Source: Abiotrophia defectiva ATCC 49176
GTDB taxonomy: Bacteria; Bacillota; Bacilli; Lactobacillales; Aerococcaceae
Length of the DNA: 64,000 nucleotides
Assembly: GCF_037041345.1 (NCBI RefSeq)
Contig: NZ_CP146287.1
Coordinates: forward strand, 1,243,501-1,307,500
Direction of reading: 5' to 3'
Shown here: positions 1 to 7,827 of the stretch, in pieces
Numbering within the stretch: the stretch's first letter is position 1
Layout: the number at the start of each line of letters is the position of its first letter
Made by a program: the position numbers and the translations under genes
The notes under the pieces: generated by a model
Seen by the model: the letters and a program-made list of their open reading frames with translations, nothing else
Told to the model about the DNA's origin: nothing
Databases searched by the model: none

Positions 1-163
1 TCAGAATCTCATCCATGGTCTAGTAGCGGATTTCGAGTTGGGCGACCCCTTAGCCAACGCCTCCGTAACAACCGTTAAATACCTACATGGCCAATTTCAG
101 CTCATTGCCTATAATCAGACTGAGCACTTTAAGGACATGGTGGATGTCATGGAGCTTTTGTAG
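1..163 (+). CDS. Histidine phosphatase (phosphoglycerate mutase) family protein, C-terminal end
   Basis: Partial gene entering from the left edge. The frame beginning at base 2 is open to TAG at 161-163 and encodes about 53 residues. It contains HGLVADF, then NASVTTVKY, then a hydrophobic strand and a final TEHF. This arrangement (catalytic-region His, then an Asn-anchored strand, then a terminal His) is typical of the C-terminus of histidine phosphatase proteins, which dephosphorylate small phosphate esters. The active-site RHG motif lies outside the window, so the substrate cannot be named. A strong terminator follows directly. Family assignment rests on a short segment and is moderately sure. 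Confidence 0.6.
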   Translation, partial: QNLIHGLVADFELGDPLANASVTTVKYLHGQFQLIAYNQTEHFKDMVDVMELL

Positions 164-178
164 CATAAAATAACTATG

Positions 179-205
179 GACCTGGGTTAAGACCTGGGTC
201 CTTTT
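179..205 (+). terminator. Rho-independent terminator of the histidine phosphatase gene
   Basis: A 10-bp stem GGACCTGGGT / GACCTGGGTCC (two G-U pairs) with a short loop is followed by CTTTTG. It lies 15 bases after the stop codon at 163. Confidence 0.75.
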
Positions 206-232
206 GCTATCTACTAGTTTGCCTTAAGGATA

Positions 233-265
233 AAAAAGAGGCTGAAACCTGAGTTTCAACCTCTG
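233..265 (-). terminator. Rho-independent terminator of hup
   Basis: On the minus strand the stem AGAGGTTGAAAC / GTTTCAGCCTCT with loop TCAG is followed by TTTTTTA. It lies about 25 bases after the hup stop and faces the upstream plus-strand terminator, so the two transcripts converge here. Confidence 0.85.
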
Positions 266-289
266 TTACTTACTTATGAATGACTGTTA

Positions 290-565
290 TTATTTAACAG
301 CGTCTTTCAAGGCTTTACCAGCTTTGAAACCTGGAACCTTGCTTGCAGCGATTTTGATTTCTTTACCAGTTTGTGGGTTGCGGCCTTTACGAGCTGCACG
401 TTCACGTACTTCGAAAGTACCGAAGCCGATTACTTGAACTTTTTCGCCTTTTGATAAAGTTTCTTGGATGGTTTCGAACAACGCTTCAACAGTTGCTGTT
501 ACATCTTTCTTAGTTAAGTTAGTTTTAGCTGCTACTTTTTCTACTAATTCAGCTTTGTTTGCCAT
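290..565 (-). CDS. hup: HU family DNA-binding protein
   Basis: A 91-residue bacterial HU protein, the usual length for the family. HU is a histone-like homodimer that bends DNA and compacts the nucleoid. The sequence begins [12 protein letters not shown], has the dimer-forming helices in residues 1-45, and carries the beta-arm signature [18 protein letters not shown] around residues 47-64, with the DNA-intercalating Pro at the arm tip. An AGGAGG ribosome binding site lies 7 bases upstream of the ATG. It is monocistronic, with its own terminator and a probable promoter at 632-660. In Lactobacillales hup is commonly next to der, as here. Confidence 0.97.
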   Translation of the reverse strand: MANKAELVEKVAAKTNLTKKDVTATVEALFETIQETLSKGEKVQVIGFGTFEVRERAARKGRNPQTGKEIKIAASKVPGFKAGKALKDAVK

Positions 566-631
566 AATAAAACTCCTCCTAAAGTATGCGTGGTTACGCG
601 TTTTTCCATAGCAGATTGCTATTTCTTGTAT

Positions 632-660
632 AGATTACCACATAATAGGCTTTAATACAA
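632..660 (-). promoter_or_regulatory. Probable hup promoter
   Basis: Minus-strand TTGTAT (655-660), a 17-base spacer, then TAATCT (632-637), about 70 bases upstream of the hup start. The -10 is imperfect, so the call is moderate. Confidence 0.45.
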
Positions 661-702
661 TAGATTCGCCCTTTAAAATTCGATTTTTTACCACTTTTCG
701 CC

Positions 703-2016
703 TTATTGTCGCGCTCTCGTAATCAATTTAATCGGGGTTCCCTCAAAATAAAATGATTGACGCAATTGGTTCTCTAAGAAACGCTCATAAGAGAAGTGCA
801 TGAGCTCAACATCATTAACAAAAGCCACGAAGGTTGGTGGGTTGACAGCCACTTGAGTTAAGTAGTAAATCTTGAGGCGACGGCCTTTATCTGTTGGGGT
901 TGGGTTCATAGCGACTGCATCCATTAAGACATCGTTCAAGACTGAAGATTGAATGCGACGGTGACGATTATCGTAGATGGTCTTCAAGAGTTCAGGCAAT
1001 TTATTGAGACGTTGGCCTGTATGAGCACTAACGAAGAGGATTGGCGCAAAAGTCAAGTATTGGAAATGCGCACGAATCTCCTTGGTAAAGGTCTCAAAGA
1101 GTTTATCACTCTTGTCTACTGCATCCCATTTATTGACCAGAATGACCATGCCCTTACCTGCCTCATAGGCATATCCAGCTACCTTCTTATCTTGTTCCCG
1201 AATCCCAGTCTCAGCATCTAAAACCAAGCAGACAATATCGGAACGTTCAATGGCGGACATGGCCCGCAGCACTGAATACTTTTCAGTGTTTTCGTAGACC
1301 TTGCCTCGCTTACGAATACCGGCAGTGTCAATCATGGTATAGCGCGTCCCCTCTTCATCTGTGAAATGGGTATCGACTGCTTCACGCGTGGTCCCTTCAA
1401 TATTGGAGACGATGACCCGCTCTTCCTTAAGAATGGCGTTAACTAAACTGGACTTACCGACATTAGGACGACCAATAAAGCAGAACTTGATGACATCTTC
1501 TTCCTCAGCTTCAGATAAGTCTGTTGGAAAATAGCTCACAACTGCATCCAAGAGATCTCCTAAACCCGTCCCATGGGAACCGGAAATAGGATAGGGATCG
1601 CCATGCCCCAAGGCATAAAAATCATAGACCATTTGGCGCATTTCTGGGTTATCTGCCTTATTGACAGCCAGGACAACTGGCTTATTAGTTCGGTGCAAGC
1701 GATGGGCGATGGCCTCATCTGCATCCGTCAAACCTTCTTGCATGCTAGTCAAGAAAACAATGACATCTGCCTCTTCCATGGCAATATCAGCTTGGTAGCG
1801 CACTTGATCCATAAGAGGCTCATCAATCATATCAATCCCACCGGTATCAATGACACGGAATTCACGGCCTAACCATTTACCCGTCGCATAGATACGGTCA
1901 CGCGTCACTCCTGGATAATCTTCAACAATGGAGAGTCTCTCCCCCACCAATCGGTTAAATATTGTGGACTTCCCCACATTTGGGCGGCCTACGAGGGCCA
2001 CGGTTGGCATGGACAT
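703..2016 (-). CDS. der: Ribosome biogenesis GTPase Der (EngA)
   Basis: A 437-residue tandem GTPase that binds the 50S subunit and is needed for its late assembly. Two P-loops, both GRPNVGKS, are visible near residues 10-17 and 181-188. Each is followed by DTGG/DTAG (G3) and NKAD/NKWD (G4). A KH-like domain forms the last 90 or so residues. The length matches the family (about 435-440). The start at 2016 gives MSMP and has GGAGGAG 6 bases upstream; an ATG two codons later is less well spaced. It is separated from rpsA upstream by a hairpin, and may be partly co-transcribed with it. Confidence 0.97.
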   Translation of the reverse strand: MSMPTVALVGRPNVGKSTIFNRLVGERLSIVEDYPGVTRDRIYATGKWLGREFRVIDTGGIDMIDEPLMDQVRYQADIAMEEADVIVFLTSMQEGLTDADEAIAHRLHRTNKPVVLAVNKADNPEMRQMVYDFYALGHGDPYPISGSHGTGLGDLLDAVVSYFPTDLSEAEEEDVIKFCFIGRPNVGKSSLVNAILKEERVIVSNIEGTTREAVDTHFTDEEGTRYTMIDTAGIRKRGKVYENTEKYSVLRAMSAIERSDIVCLVLDAETGIREQDKKVAGYAYEAGKGMVILVNKWDAVDKSDKLFETFTKEIRAHFQYLTFAPILFVSAHTGQRLNKLPELLKTIYDNRHRRIQSSVLNDVLMDAVAMNPTPTDKGRRLKIYYLTQVAVNPPTFVAFVNDVELMHFSYERFLENQLRQSFYFEGTPIKLITRARQ

Positions 2017-2046
2017 AAGGTCTCCTCCTTCATTTATGGTTTATGA

Positions 2047-2083
2047 CACGAAAAAGACTGACACTCAGGCCAGTCTTTCGTGG
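2047..2083 (-). terminator. Terminator between rpsA and der
   Basis: Minus-strand stem AAAGACTG / CAGTCTTTTT with a 10-base loop, 11 bases past the rpsA stop. The T-run forms part of the lower stem, so termination may be incomplete. Confidence 0.6.
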
Positions 2084-2093
2084 TTACAGTGGC

Positions 2094-3347
2094 TTATTCT
2101 TCGGTGTTAAGGTCGCCGAAAGCACCAGCTAACACATCACCTAAAGTGAAACCTTCAGCTTCTGCTACGATGGTAGGAGCTGGTTCAGCTTTAGCTCTAG
2201 GTTTACGTGGTTTTGATTCGCGTTTTGGCTTGTCGCTTACTTCGCCTTCAGGGCGTGCTGGGCGTTCCAACAAAGCCTTGATAGACAATGATAAACGTTG
2301 GTCTTCTGGGTTAACGCTCAATACTTTCACGTCAACTTCTTGACCTTCTTGTAATTTCTCACCTGGAGTTGCAATGTGCTCATGAGAGATTTGAGAAATG
2401 TGCACCAAACCTTCTACGCCAGGTAAAACTTCTACGAAAGCACCAAAGTCAGTCAAGCGTTTAACAGTCCCTTTGAGGACAGTCCCTTCACCAGCTTTTT
2501 CTTGGATGTTTTCCCATGGACCTTCTAAAGTATCCTTGATAGAGAGAGATACACGGCCATCTTCTGGGTTAACTGAAAGAACTTTAACATTTACTTTGTC
2601 GCCTACGTTCAACACATCGCCTGGTTTGCGGATGTGAGAGTGAGAGATGCGGCTCAAGTGAACCAAACCATCTACATCGCCCAAGTTAACGAAAGCACCA
2701 AAGTTAGTTAAGCGAGCAACTGTCCCTTCAACGATAGAACCTTCTACCAAGTTAGCTAAAGCAGCTGCACGTTTCTCTGCACGTTCGCGTTCAGCGATTT
2801 CTTTGTGAGAGAGGATTAAACGGTTTTCTTTTTCATCAAGTTCAACGATGACAAAGTCTAAGGTTTGACCTACGTATACTTTAAGATCTTCTACGTAGAA
2901 AGAATCAACCATAGAAGCTGGCACGAAAGCACGTAAGCCTAAATCTACTACTAAACCACCTTTAACAGCTTCTTTAACAGGTGCTGTGATGATTTCTTTG
3001 TTATCGAATTTTTCTTTGAGCTCTGCCCATACTTTCTTAGACTCAAGGCGTTTTCTTGAGAGTAAGAAGTTCCCGTTTTCTTTATCACGGATTGGTTTTA
3101 AAACCACTACTTCAACTTCGTCACCGATGTTTACCACTTCAGTAAATTCGTTGAATGGTTTTGCTGAAAGTTCACGACGTGGAATTACACCTTCTAAACC
3201 GCCACTTTCTTTAATTGAGACACGTACTTGGTTATCTTCAAAAGCCAAGACGTCCCCTTTTACGACATCACCAGGTTTGATGTCTAAGACGCTATCCAAA
3301 GCATCCTCCATTGTTTGTAATTGTTGGTTTTCTACAGTTTCTGTCAT
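2094..3347 (-). CDS. rpsA: 30S ribosomal protein S1 homolog
   Basis: A 417-residue protein with four S1 RNA-binding domains, roughly at residues 20-95, 105-180, 195-265 and 280-350. Domains 3 and 4 carry the classic pattern LTNFGAFVNLG-DGLVHLSRISH and [22 protein letters not shown]. This four-domain form is the Firmicutes type and is shorter than the six-domain enterobacterial S1. It assists translation initiation, though its role in Gram-positives is less central. The C-terminal 60 residues are Lys/Arg/Pro-rich, then acidic, and look disordered. AGGAGG lies 9 bases before the ATG. Neighbours der and cmk are the usual ones. Confidence 0.95.
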   Translation of the reverse strand: MTETVENQQLQTMEDALDSVLDIKPGDVVKGDVLAFEDNQVRVSIKESGGLEGVIPRRELSAKPFNEFTEVVNIGDEVEVVVLKPIRDKENGNFLLSRKRLESKKVWAELKEKFDNKEIITAPVKEAVKGGLVVDLGLRAFVPASMVDSFYVEDLKVYVGQTLDFVIVELDEKENRLILSHKEIAERERAEKRAAALANLVEGSIVEGTVARLTNFGAFVNLGDVDGLVHLSRISHSHIRKPGDVLNVGDKVNVKVLSVNPEDGRVSLSIKDTLEGPWENIQEKAGEGTVLKGTVKRLTDFGAFVEVLPGVEGLVHISQISHEHIATPGEKLQEGQEVDVKVLSVNPEDQRLSLSIKALLERPARPEGEVSDKPKRESKPRKPRAKAEPAPTIVAEAEGFTLGDVLAGAFGDLNTEE

Positions 3348-3505
3348 CTACCAGTTCCTCCTAAGGCAATACTCAAGCGTTGTTCAGAAAATTTTTACGA
3401 TTTGTGAACCTACTTAGCATCTATTTTATCAAATTCTAACCGATTAGTCTAGTCATAATTGCAATTTATTCTTTAATAGTCGAATTTTGCTTGGTTTTTA
3501 AGGCC

Positions 3506-4177
3506 TTACATTCGCTTTTGAATCATCTCCGTAAGTTTGGTCAAAAGTGAATCCAAGGTCTCATGGCTGGTATCAACTAAGATAGCATCTTCTGCCTGTT
3601 TAAGCGGACTGTGTTCACGAGTACTATCATAGAGATCACGCGCTTCAATATCCGCTTCAATTTCAGCCAAGGTTTGATCGGTCATGCCCCGCTCTAAGTT
3701 TTCCTTATAACGACGCGCAGCTCGAACGGCCACATCAGCGACGAAGAAAAACTTAATGCTGGCATTAGGTAAAACCACCGTCCCAATATCGCGGCCATCC
3801 ATTACCACGGATTCTTTGGCGGCCATGGCTTGTTGCATGGCAACCAAAGCCTCACGAACTTGGGGCTGAGCTGATACTTCAGAGACCGCTTGCGTCACCG
3901 CAACACTACGAATAGCAGATGAGACATCTTCCTCCCCTAGGTATACGTGTTGTACTCCATCTTGGCGACGGAAGGACAAATCAAGCTGGGCTAATAGGTT
4001 CTCTAAGGCCGCCTGATCGTCTACACTCACTCCTTGGCGCTGCGCTGCTAAGGTAACCGCACGATACATAGCTCCTGTATCAATGTAGGTAATGCCTAAT
4101 TGGCCAGCCAATAACTTAGCGACCGTACTCTTGCCTGAGGAAGCAGGCCCGTCAATTGCAATTGTCAAATGTGTCAT
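3506..4177 (-). CDS. cmk: Cytidylate kinase
   Basis: A 223-residue kinase that transfers phosphate from ATP to CMP or dCMP in pyrimidine nucleotide recycling. It opens with IAIDGPASSGKSTVAKLLA, the P-loop at residues 6-19, followed by YIDTGAMYRAVT for nucleotide binding and DGRDIGTVV near residue 125. The length fits the family. GAGGAT lies about 9 bases upstream of the ATG. It sits upstream of rpsA in transcription order, with a 158-base intergenic gap that may carry a separate rpsA promoter. Confidence 0.96.
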   Translation of the reverse strand: MTHLTIAIDGPASSGKSTVAKLLAGQLGITYIDTGAMYRAVTLAAQRQGVSVDDQAALENLLAQLDLSFRRQDGVQHVYLGEEDVSSAIRSVAVTQAVSEVSAQPQVREALVAMQQAMAAKESVVMDGRDIGTVVLPNASIKFFFVADVAVRAARRYKENLERGMTDQTLAEIEADIEARDLYDSTREHSPLKQAEDAILVDTSHETLDSLLTKLTEMIQKRM

Positions 4178-4204
4178 CTATGCTTCATCCTCTTCTATCT
4201 CTCT

Positions 4205-4239
4205 ACAAAAAAATAGAGCTTAGTTTCCTAAGCTCTATT
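4205..4239 (-). terminator. Terminator of the LysM gene
   Basis: Minus-strand stem AATAGAGCTTAG / CTAAGCTCTATT with a 4-base loop followed by TTTTTG; 32 bases after the LysM protein stop. Confidence 0.88.
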
Positions 4240-4270
4240 CTACCCTAAAACTAGGGAGTTCTCAATTTTT

Positions 4271-4975
4271 TTATGGGATAACAATGGTTTGACCAGGTAA
4301 GATGGTTGTTTCAACCGTCGCACCATTAGCAGCTAACAAGGCATCTAGAGAAACCCCATTATTGGCTGCAATCCGGTACCAAGAATCCCCTGCTTGTACC
4401 ACATAAGTCGTACCACCTTGGTTTTGCTGTTGCTGACCTTGTTGGTTTTGACCCTGTTGTTGGCCTTGCTGGTTTTGGCCTTGTTGTTGGCCTTGTTGGT
4501 TTTGGCCTTGTTGTTGGCCTTGTTGGTTTTGGTTAGGATGTTCACCTTGCTGGTTATTCAAGCCTTGACCAGATTCACTTGCTTTTGACTCAATGCTTGA
4601 AGCTGAGGCAAGAGCAGAACTAGATTCACTAGTGCTGCTAGAGCTTGCACTTGAACTTTCGGCACGAGAGATTGATACTTGTGAAGCAGTCCGTGGTGAT
4701 GGATTCTGTGGACGTGACGCATTGACCCAGAAGAAGAGGATAAATGGTACAATACATACGCAGATAACCATAAAGAGCAAGACCTTGGATAAGGTAGTTG
4801 CCTCACGTTCTGGTTGGTTACGAGCTGATCGTGAATATTGGCGGTTTTTTAAGTTTTCGTCTTCACCAAATTTGTTGTTCCAAGGCATTCTAAATCTGCT
4901 TGACGTTTCCGATGATCGATTTGATGATTCATTCAAATTCTCTTGATCGAAATTTGATTTTTGTTCTTCAGACAT
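4271..4975 (-). CDS. Membrane-anchored LysM protein, SAG1386/EF1546-like
   Basis: A 234-residue protein starting at MSEEQKSNF, because AGGAGG lies 8 bases upstream of that ATG; a longer open frame extends 20 codons further without a ribosome binding site. Residues 1-65 are polar and cytoplasmic. One membrane segment (LLFMVICVCIVPFILFFWV) lies near 66-86. A Ser-rich linker and a Gln/Asn/Gly repeat lie near 105-185, and a LysM peptidoglycan-binding domain (TYVVQAGDSWYRIA to LPGQTIVIP) forms the last 45. This fits the single-pass surface proteins found next to cmk and ferredoxin in Lactobacillales. The exact role is unknown; binding to cell wall outside the membrane is inferred. Confidence 0.82.
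   Translation of the reverse strand: MSEEQKSNFDQENLNESSNRSSETSSRFRMPWNNKFGEDENLKNRQYSRSARNQPEREATTLSKVLLFMVICVCIVPFILFFWVNASRPQNPSPRTASQVSISRAESSSASSSSTSESSSALASASSIESKASESGQGLNNQQGEHPNQNQQGQQQGQNQQGQQQGQNQQGQQQGQNQQGQQQQNQGGTTYVVQAGDSWYRIAANNGVSLDALLAANGATVETTILPGQTIVIP
4419..4534 (-). repeat. 27-bp tandem repeat encoding Gln-rich GQQQGQNQQ units
   Basis: Three 27-base copies begin at 4443, 4470 and 4497. The last two are identical, and the first differs at three positions. A degenerate 24-base copy (4419-4442) and a partial copy (from 4524) flank them. The repeat lies inside the LysM gene, keeps the frame, and extends the extracellular linker by nine residues per unit. Confidence 0.85.
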
Positions 4976-5166
4976 CAAAATTCCTCCTAAAATATGATAC
5001 AATGTGACTAGATCCGTGAGGGGCACATGTTGCACATATTAATATTTACTAATTTATAGTACCATATTCTAAGCGACCTGTGCTAAAAATACAGTGGAAG
5101 TAAACGCTTTTATACGAATTTGATAAGTCGCTGTAACACTTCTGTAACATAAAAGGAGGATTTAGC

Positions 5167-5379
5167 ATGTCTAAGTTAATTATTCAATCAGAAAGATGCA
5201 TTGCCTGTGGCAAGTGTTATCTCAATTATCCACAAGTTTTTGATTGTGAAGATGACGGGATAGCCTTTGTGCAAGAAGATGCCACTGAGCAAGATCAGAA
5301 AATGGCACGTTCTGCCATCTTCGATTGTCCCACTCGCGCTATTGAAGAAGTCGATCATACCCCTTCTCCATCTCAGTAG
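5167..5379 (+). CDS. fer: Ferredoxin, single [4Fe-4S] type
   Basis: A 70-residue electron carrier. The cluster ligands are visible: CIACGKC at residues 12-18 and a CP pair near residue 57. This C-x2-C-x2-C plus distant C-P pattern is that of monocluster bacterial ferredoxins. An extra Cys occurs near residue 27. AGGAGG lies 8 bases upstream of the ATG. It diverges from the LysM gene and ends at a bidirectional terminator shared with ribU. The redox partner is not apparent in this window. Confidence 0.9.
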   Translation: MSKLIIQSERCIACGKCYLNYPQVFDCEDDGIAFVQEDATEQDQKMARSAIFDCPTRAIEEVDHTPSPSQ

Positions 5380-5390
5380 CTATTAAACAA

Positions 5391-5420
5391 AAAAAACGGC
5401 CGGGATTAATCCCGGCCTTT
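5391..5420. terminator. Bidirectional terminator between fer and ribU
   Basis: Perfect 8-bp stem GGCCGGGA / TCCCGGCC with loop TTAA (5398-5417). There is a run of A on the left (T on the minus strand) and CTTTCT on the right, so it serves both converging genes. The minus-strand T-run is longer. Confidence 0.88.
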
Positions 5421-5427
5421 CTATTGC

Positions 5428-6015
5428 TTATTGGTAGCTAGCTAGCAAGAGCCCTCTCTTAATCAGATAAGCCTTGAATTGGTTGTAAACCAAGGCGATG
5501 ATAATTCCTAAGATAGCTCCCTTAAGTAAGTTAAATGGCACAATGGCTACTAAGACCATTTCTATCATATTTTTGATTGGCCAATGCATGACCTCTACAT
5601 AGATAGGAAGCGCAATGAAATAATTGAGCAAGCTCATGACCAAAGTCAAGCTAAAGGCCAAGCTGATACATGTGAGCACAATCTGTTCAAGTTGCCAAGT
5701 GCCCTTCTTGCGGCGCAGGTAAAAATGCAGAATCAACATCATGGTCATGGTGCCAATGAAACTCATGCTGACCCCTAGCGGGATGCCAGCTTCTCCACCC
5801 TTACGCAGATATTCAATGAAATCGCGGATAAAGGCTACCACTGCAGCCCCAATTGGTCCATTAATCAAGAGCCCGATGAAGACCGGCACATCACTAAAGT
5901 CGAACTTAAGAAAAGGTGCCGATGGCAACAAGGGAAAATCGAGCAGTCGGAAAACCACTGCCCAGGCCCCTAAAATAGCCAGTAATACTTGACGTGTCAA
6001 TCGCATGTTTTTCAT
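5428..6015 (-). CDS. ribU: Riboflavin ECF transporter substrate-binding subunit RibU
   Basis: A 195-residue membrane protein starting at MKNMRLTRQ, where GGAGGAA lies 8 bases upstream; the open frame runs 12 codons further without such a site. It has five to six hydrophobic helices. It also shows the ECF S-component features LPSAPFLKFDFSDVPVFIGLLINGPIGAAVVAFIRD, the conserved stretch that lines the flavin pocket in RibU. RibU captures riboflavin and works with the shared EcfA/EcfA'/EcfT module, which is not in this window. An FMN riboswitch directly upstream makes the substrate assignment secure. Confidence 0.95.
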   Translation of the reverse strand: MKNMRLTRQVLLAILGAWAVVFRLLDFPLLPSAPFLKFDFSDVPVFIGLLINGPIGAAVVAFIRDFIEYLRKGGEAGIPLGVSMSFIGTMTMMLILHFYLRRKKGTWQLEQIVLTCISLAFSLTLVMSLLNYFIALPIYVEVMHWPIKNMIEMVLVAIVPFNLLKGAILGIIIALVYNQFKAYLIKRGLLLASYQ

Positions 6016-6049
6016 AGATATTCCTCCTTTTATTCGTCTTCTAGAAGCC

Positions 6050-6082
6050 AAAAAAATACGCTTACTTGGGAAAGTAAACGCA
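6050..6082 (-). terminator. Regulated leader terminator of ribU (riboswitch expression platform)
   Basis: Minus-strand hairpin CGTTTACTT / AAGTAAGCG, loop TCCC-like, followed by TTTTTTT. It lies between the FMN aptamer and ribU, 35 bases before the start codon, and is therefore an attenuator. Confidence 0.85.
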
Positions 6083-6123
6083 GCAAAGACAAATAAACCC
6101 TGTGAATCTATCTGTTAATTAGC

Positions 6124-6243
6124 TTACTTCTCCCATCCAGACTTTACTGTCGGTACTGGAATTTCACCAGTTCAACCTAGACCCTAAAGTACTAGGCTCG
6201 TGGACTTTACCACCGGTCGGGAATTTCACCCTGCCCTGAAGAC
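6124..6243 (-). promoter_or_regulatory. FMN riboswitch (RFN element)
   Basis: The minus strand carries the conserved RFN blocks in order: CAGGGTGAAATTCCCGACCG, GGTAAAGTCCACGAG, GAACTGGTGAAATTCCAGTACCGAC (5' part) and AGTAAAGTCTGGATGGGAGAAG. An extended P1 helix forms from AATTAG-CTTC and GAAG-CTAATT. In the family, FMN binding favours the downstream terminator and shuts off flavin uptake or synthesis genes. Confidence 0.97.
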
Positions 6244-6270
6244 TAATTGTATTATTCGATTGATACCTTC

Positions 6271-6276
6271 ATTATA
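6271..6276 (-). promoter_or_regulatory. -10 element of the ribU promoter
   Basis: Minus-strand TGTGCTATAAT is an extended -10 about 25 bases upstream of the aptamer. The -35 region falls inside the rluB terminator and is weak. Confidence 0.55.
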
Positions 6277-6279
6277 GCA

Positions 6280-6311
6280 CAAGATGCCCGACTTGACTAG
6301 CCGGGCATCTT
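6280..6311 (-). terminator. Terminator of the ribT-scpA-scpB-rluB operon
   Basis: Minus-strand stem AGATGCCCGG / CGGGCATCTT with a 10-base loop directly after the rluB stop. The T-run is short (CTTGTG), and the ribU promoter begins within the 3' side. Confidence 0.65.
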
Positions 6312-6312
6312 C

Positions 6313-7188
6313 TTATTTAAAATTTCTGGCAGGCATGGACTTGGACTGCCCTTTTCTTGCCTTACGGCCTGAGCTAGATGCAGGCGATTTACGAGACGGC
6401 TTTTGACCAGTTGGACGTCCCATTATACGCTTAGGTTTAGCTTTCCTTGCTTCTTGCCCGGCTTGTCCCTCGCTCTGACTCATTTGCTTAAGCTTATTGA
6501 CTTCATGAGCTGTTAACTCTCGCCATTCTCCTGGCAAGAGCTTGCCTAGAGTCAGAAAAGCATAGCGTTCCCGCTTGAGTTTGTTGACTGGGTGCCCCAC
6601 CGCTTCAAACATACGCTTAACTTGGTGATTCCACCCCTCACGAATGGTCAATTCTACAATTGCCGTCTGGTTATCCAGATTCTGGCTTAAGAGCTGAGCC
6701 TTGGCTTTGGCTGTTTTCTTACCATCTAACACAATACCGGCTTCAAGTCGAGCAAGTGACTTTTCAGATGGAATCCCTTTGACTTTGGCCACATAGACCT
6801 TATCAATTTGATGGCGTGGATGCATGAGTTGATTGGCAAAGGCCCCATCATTAGTCAGGAGCAAAAGCCCGGTCGTGTCATAATCCAAACGTCCGACTGG
6901 ATAAATTCGCTCTTCAATGCCTTGAATGTAGTCTAGGATGACTTGACGGTTCTTGTCATCGGATACAGCACTTATGACATGTCTTGGCTTATTAATCAGA
7001 ATGTAGCGAGGTTCTTCCCGATAGATTGGAACGCCATCTACTTCTATACGATCCTTACTGGATACCTGAGTCCCTAATTCACGAACTGTCTGGCCATTAA
7101 CGCTGACCCGTCCTTCCATAATCAAGCTCTCGCATTTACGACGACTAGCAATACCTGCATGGGCCATTACTTTCTGCAAACGATCCAT
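6313..7188 (-). CDS. rluB: 23S rRNA pseudouridine synthase, RluB/RsuA family
   Basis: A 291-residue enzyme that isomerises a uridine in ribosomal RNA. An S4 RNA-binding domain occupies residues 1-60 (MDRLQKVMAHAGIASRRKCE), followed by the pseudouridine synthase domain with the catalytic Asp in YPVGRLDYDTTGLLLL near residue 100. The last 55 residues are a Lys/Arg/Ser tail common in Gram-positive RluB. The ATG directly follows the scpB stop (TAGATG), and its AGGAGG lies within the end of scpB, so translation is probably coupled. RluB rather than RsuA is inferred from the scpAB context. Confidence 0.92.
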   Translation of the reverse strand: MDRLQKVMAHAGIASRRKCESLIMEGRVSVNGQTVRELGTQVSSKDRIEVDGVPIYREEPRYILINKPRHVISAVSDDKNRQVILDYIQGIEERIYPVGRLDYDTTGLLLLTNDGAFANQLMHPRHQIDKVYVAKVKGIPSEKSLARLEAGIVLDGKKTAKAKAQLLSQNLDNQTAIVELTIREGWNHQVKRMFEAVGHPVNKLKRERYAFLTLGKLLPGEWRELTAHEVNKLKQMSQSEGQAGQEARKAKPKRIMGRPTGQKPSRKSPASSSGRKARKGQSKSMPARNFK

Positions 7189-7827
7189 CTAATCCTCCTC
7201 CCCTTCTTCTAAATCGGAATCAAGAAATGGCGCATCCTGATAAGACGCCTCGTCATCTAGACTAATCTGCCATTGCTTAGTATTAAATAATTCATCCGAA
7301 GTGACCTCATCATTGAGGTTAAGTGGCTCAATATTTGGTAAATCTTCTAAAGACTTGAGACCGAAATAGTCCATAAAGTAATCTGTTACCCCATAGAGAA
7401 CTGGACGCCCCGGTGCTTCGAGTCGACCAACCTCACGAATCAAGTCGCGGGCAAGTAACTTTTGTAGCATAGTAATACTGGACACGCCACGAATCTCATC
7501 AATCCCCATACGGGTAATAGGCTGGCGATAAGCTACAATAGCTAACGTCTCAACGGCAGCACGACTGAGCTTCTGGGTAAAGGGCGAGTGAGCATAGGAC
7601 TCCACATCAGGCGCCAACTCAGACTTAGTCACCAGACGGTATTGGTCATTGTAGTTAACCAACTCTACAGGTGACAGTGGGTCTTCCTGTAAATTCAATT
7701 GTAGTTGTTGCAAGGCCTCTGTCACTTGATTTAAGGGCACCTGAAGGCTAGCCGCCAAATCTTTACGACTGACCCCTTCAATTCCTGTTACAAAGATAAT
7801 GCCATGCAGGCGGGTAATTAATTCCAT
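7189..7827 (-). CDS. scpB: Segregation and condensation protein B
   Basis: A 212-residue winged-helix protein that pairs with ScpA and SMC in the condensin complex that compacts and segregates chromosomes. The two winged-helix domains are seen in LHGIIFVTGIEGVSRKDLAASL (near residues 7-28) and VETLAIVAYRQPITRMGIDEIRGV (near 91-114). The C-terminal 45 residues are acidic, as is usual. The ATG abuts the scpA stop (TAGATG). Confidence 0.96.
   Translation of the reverse strand: MELITRLHGIIFVTGIEGVSRKDLAASLQVPLNQVTEALQQLQLNLQEDPLSPVELVNYNDQYRLVTKSELAPDVESYAHSPFTQKLSRAAVETLAIVAYRQPITRMGIDEIRGVSSITMLQKLLARDLIREVGRLEAPGRPVLYGVTDYFMDYFGLKSLEDLPNIEPLNLNDEVTSDELFNTKQWQISLDDEASYQDAPFLDSDLEEGEED

Noticed and set aside
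2986-3417. 143-codon plus-strand open frame
   Set aside because: It is antisense to rpsA, Ser-rich, and has no ribosome binding site.
4419-4534. Regular repeats that could be taken for a CRISPR array
   Set aside because: The units are contiguous with no unique spacers and lie in frame inside the LysM gene.
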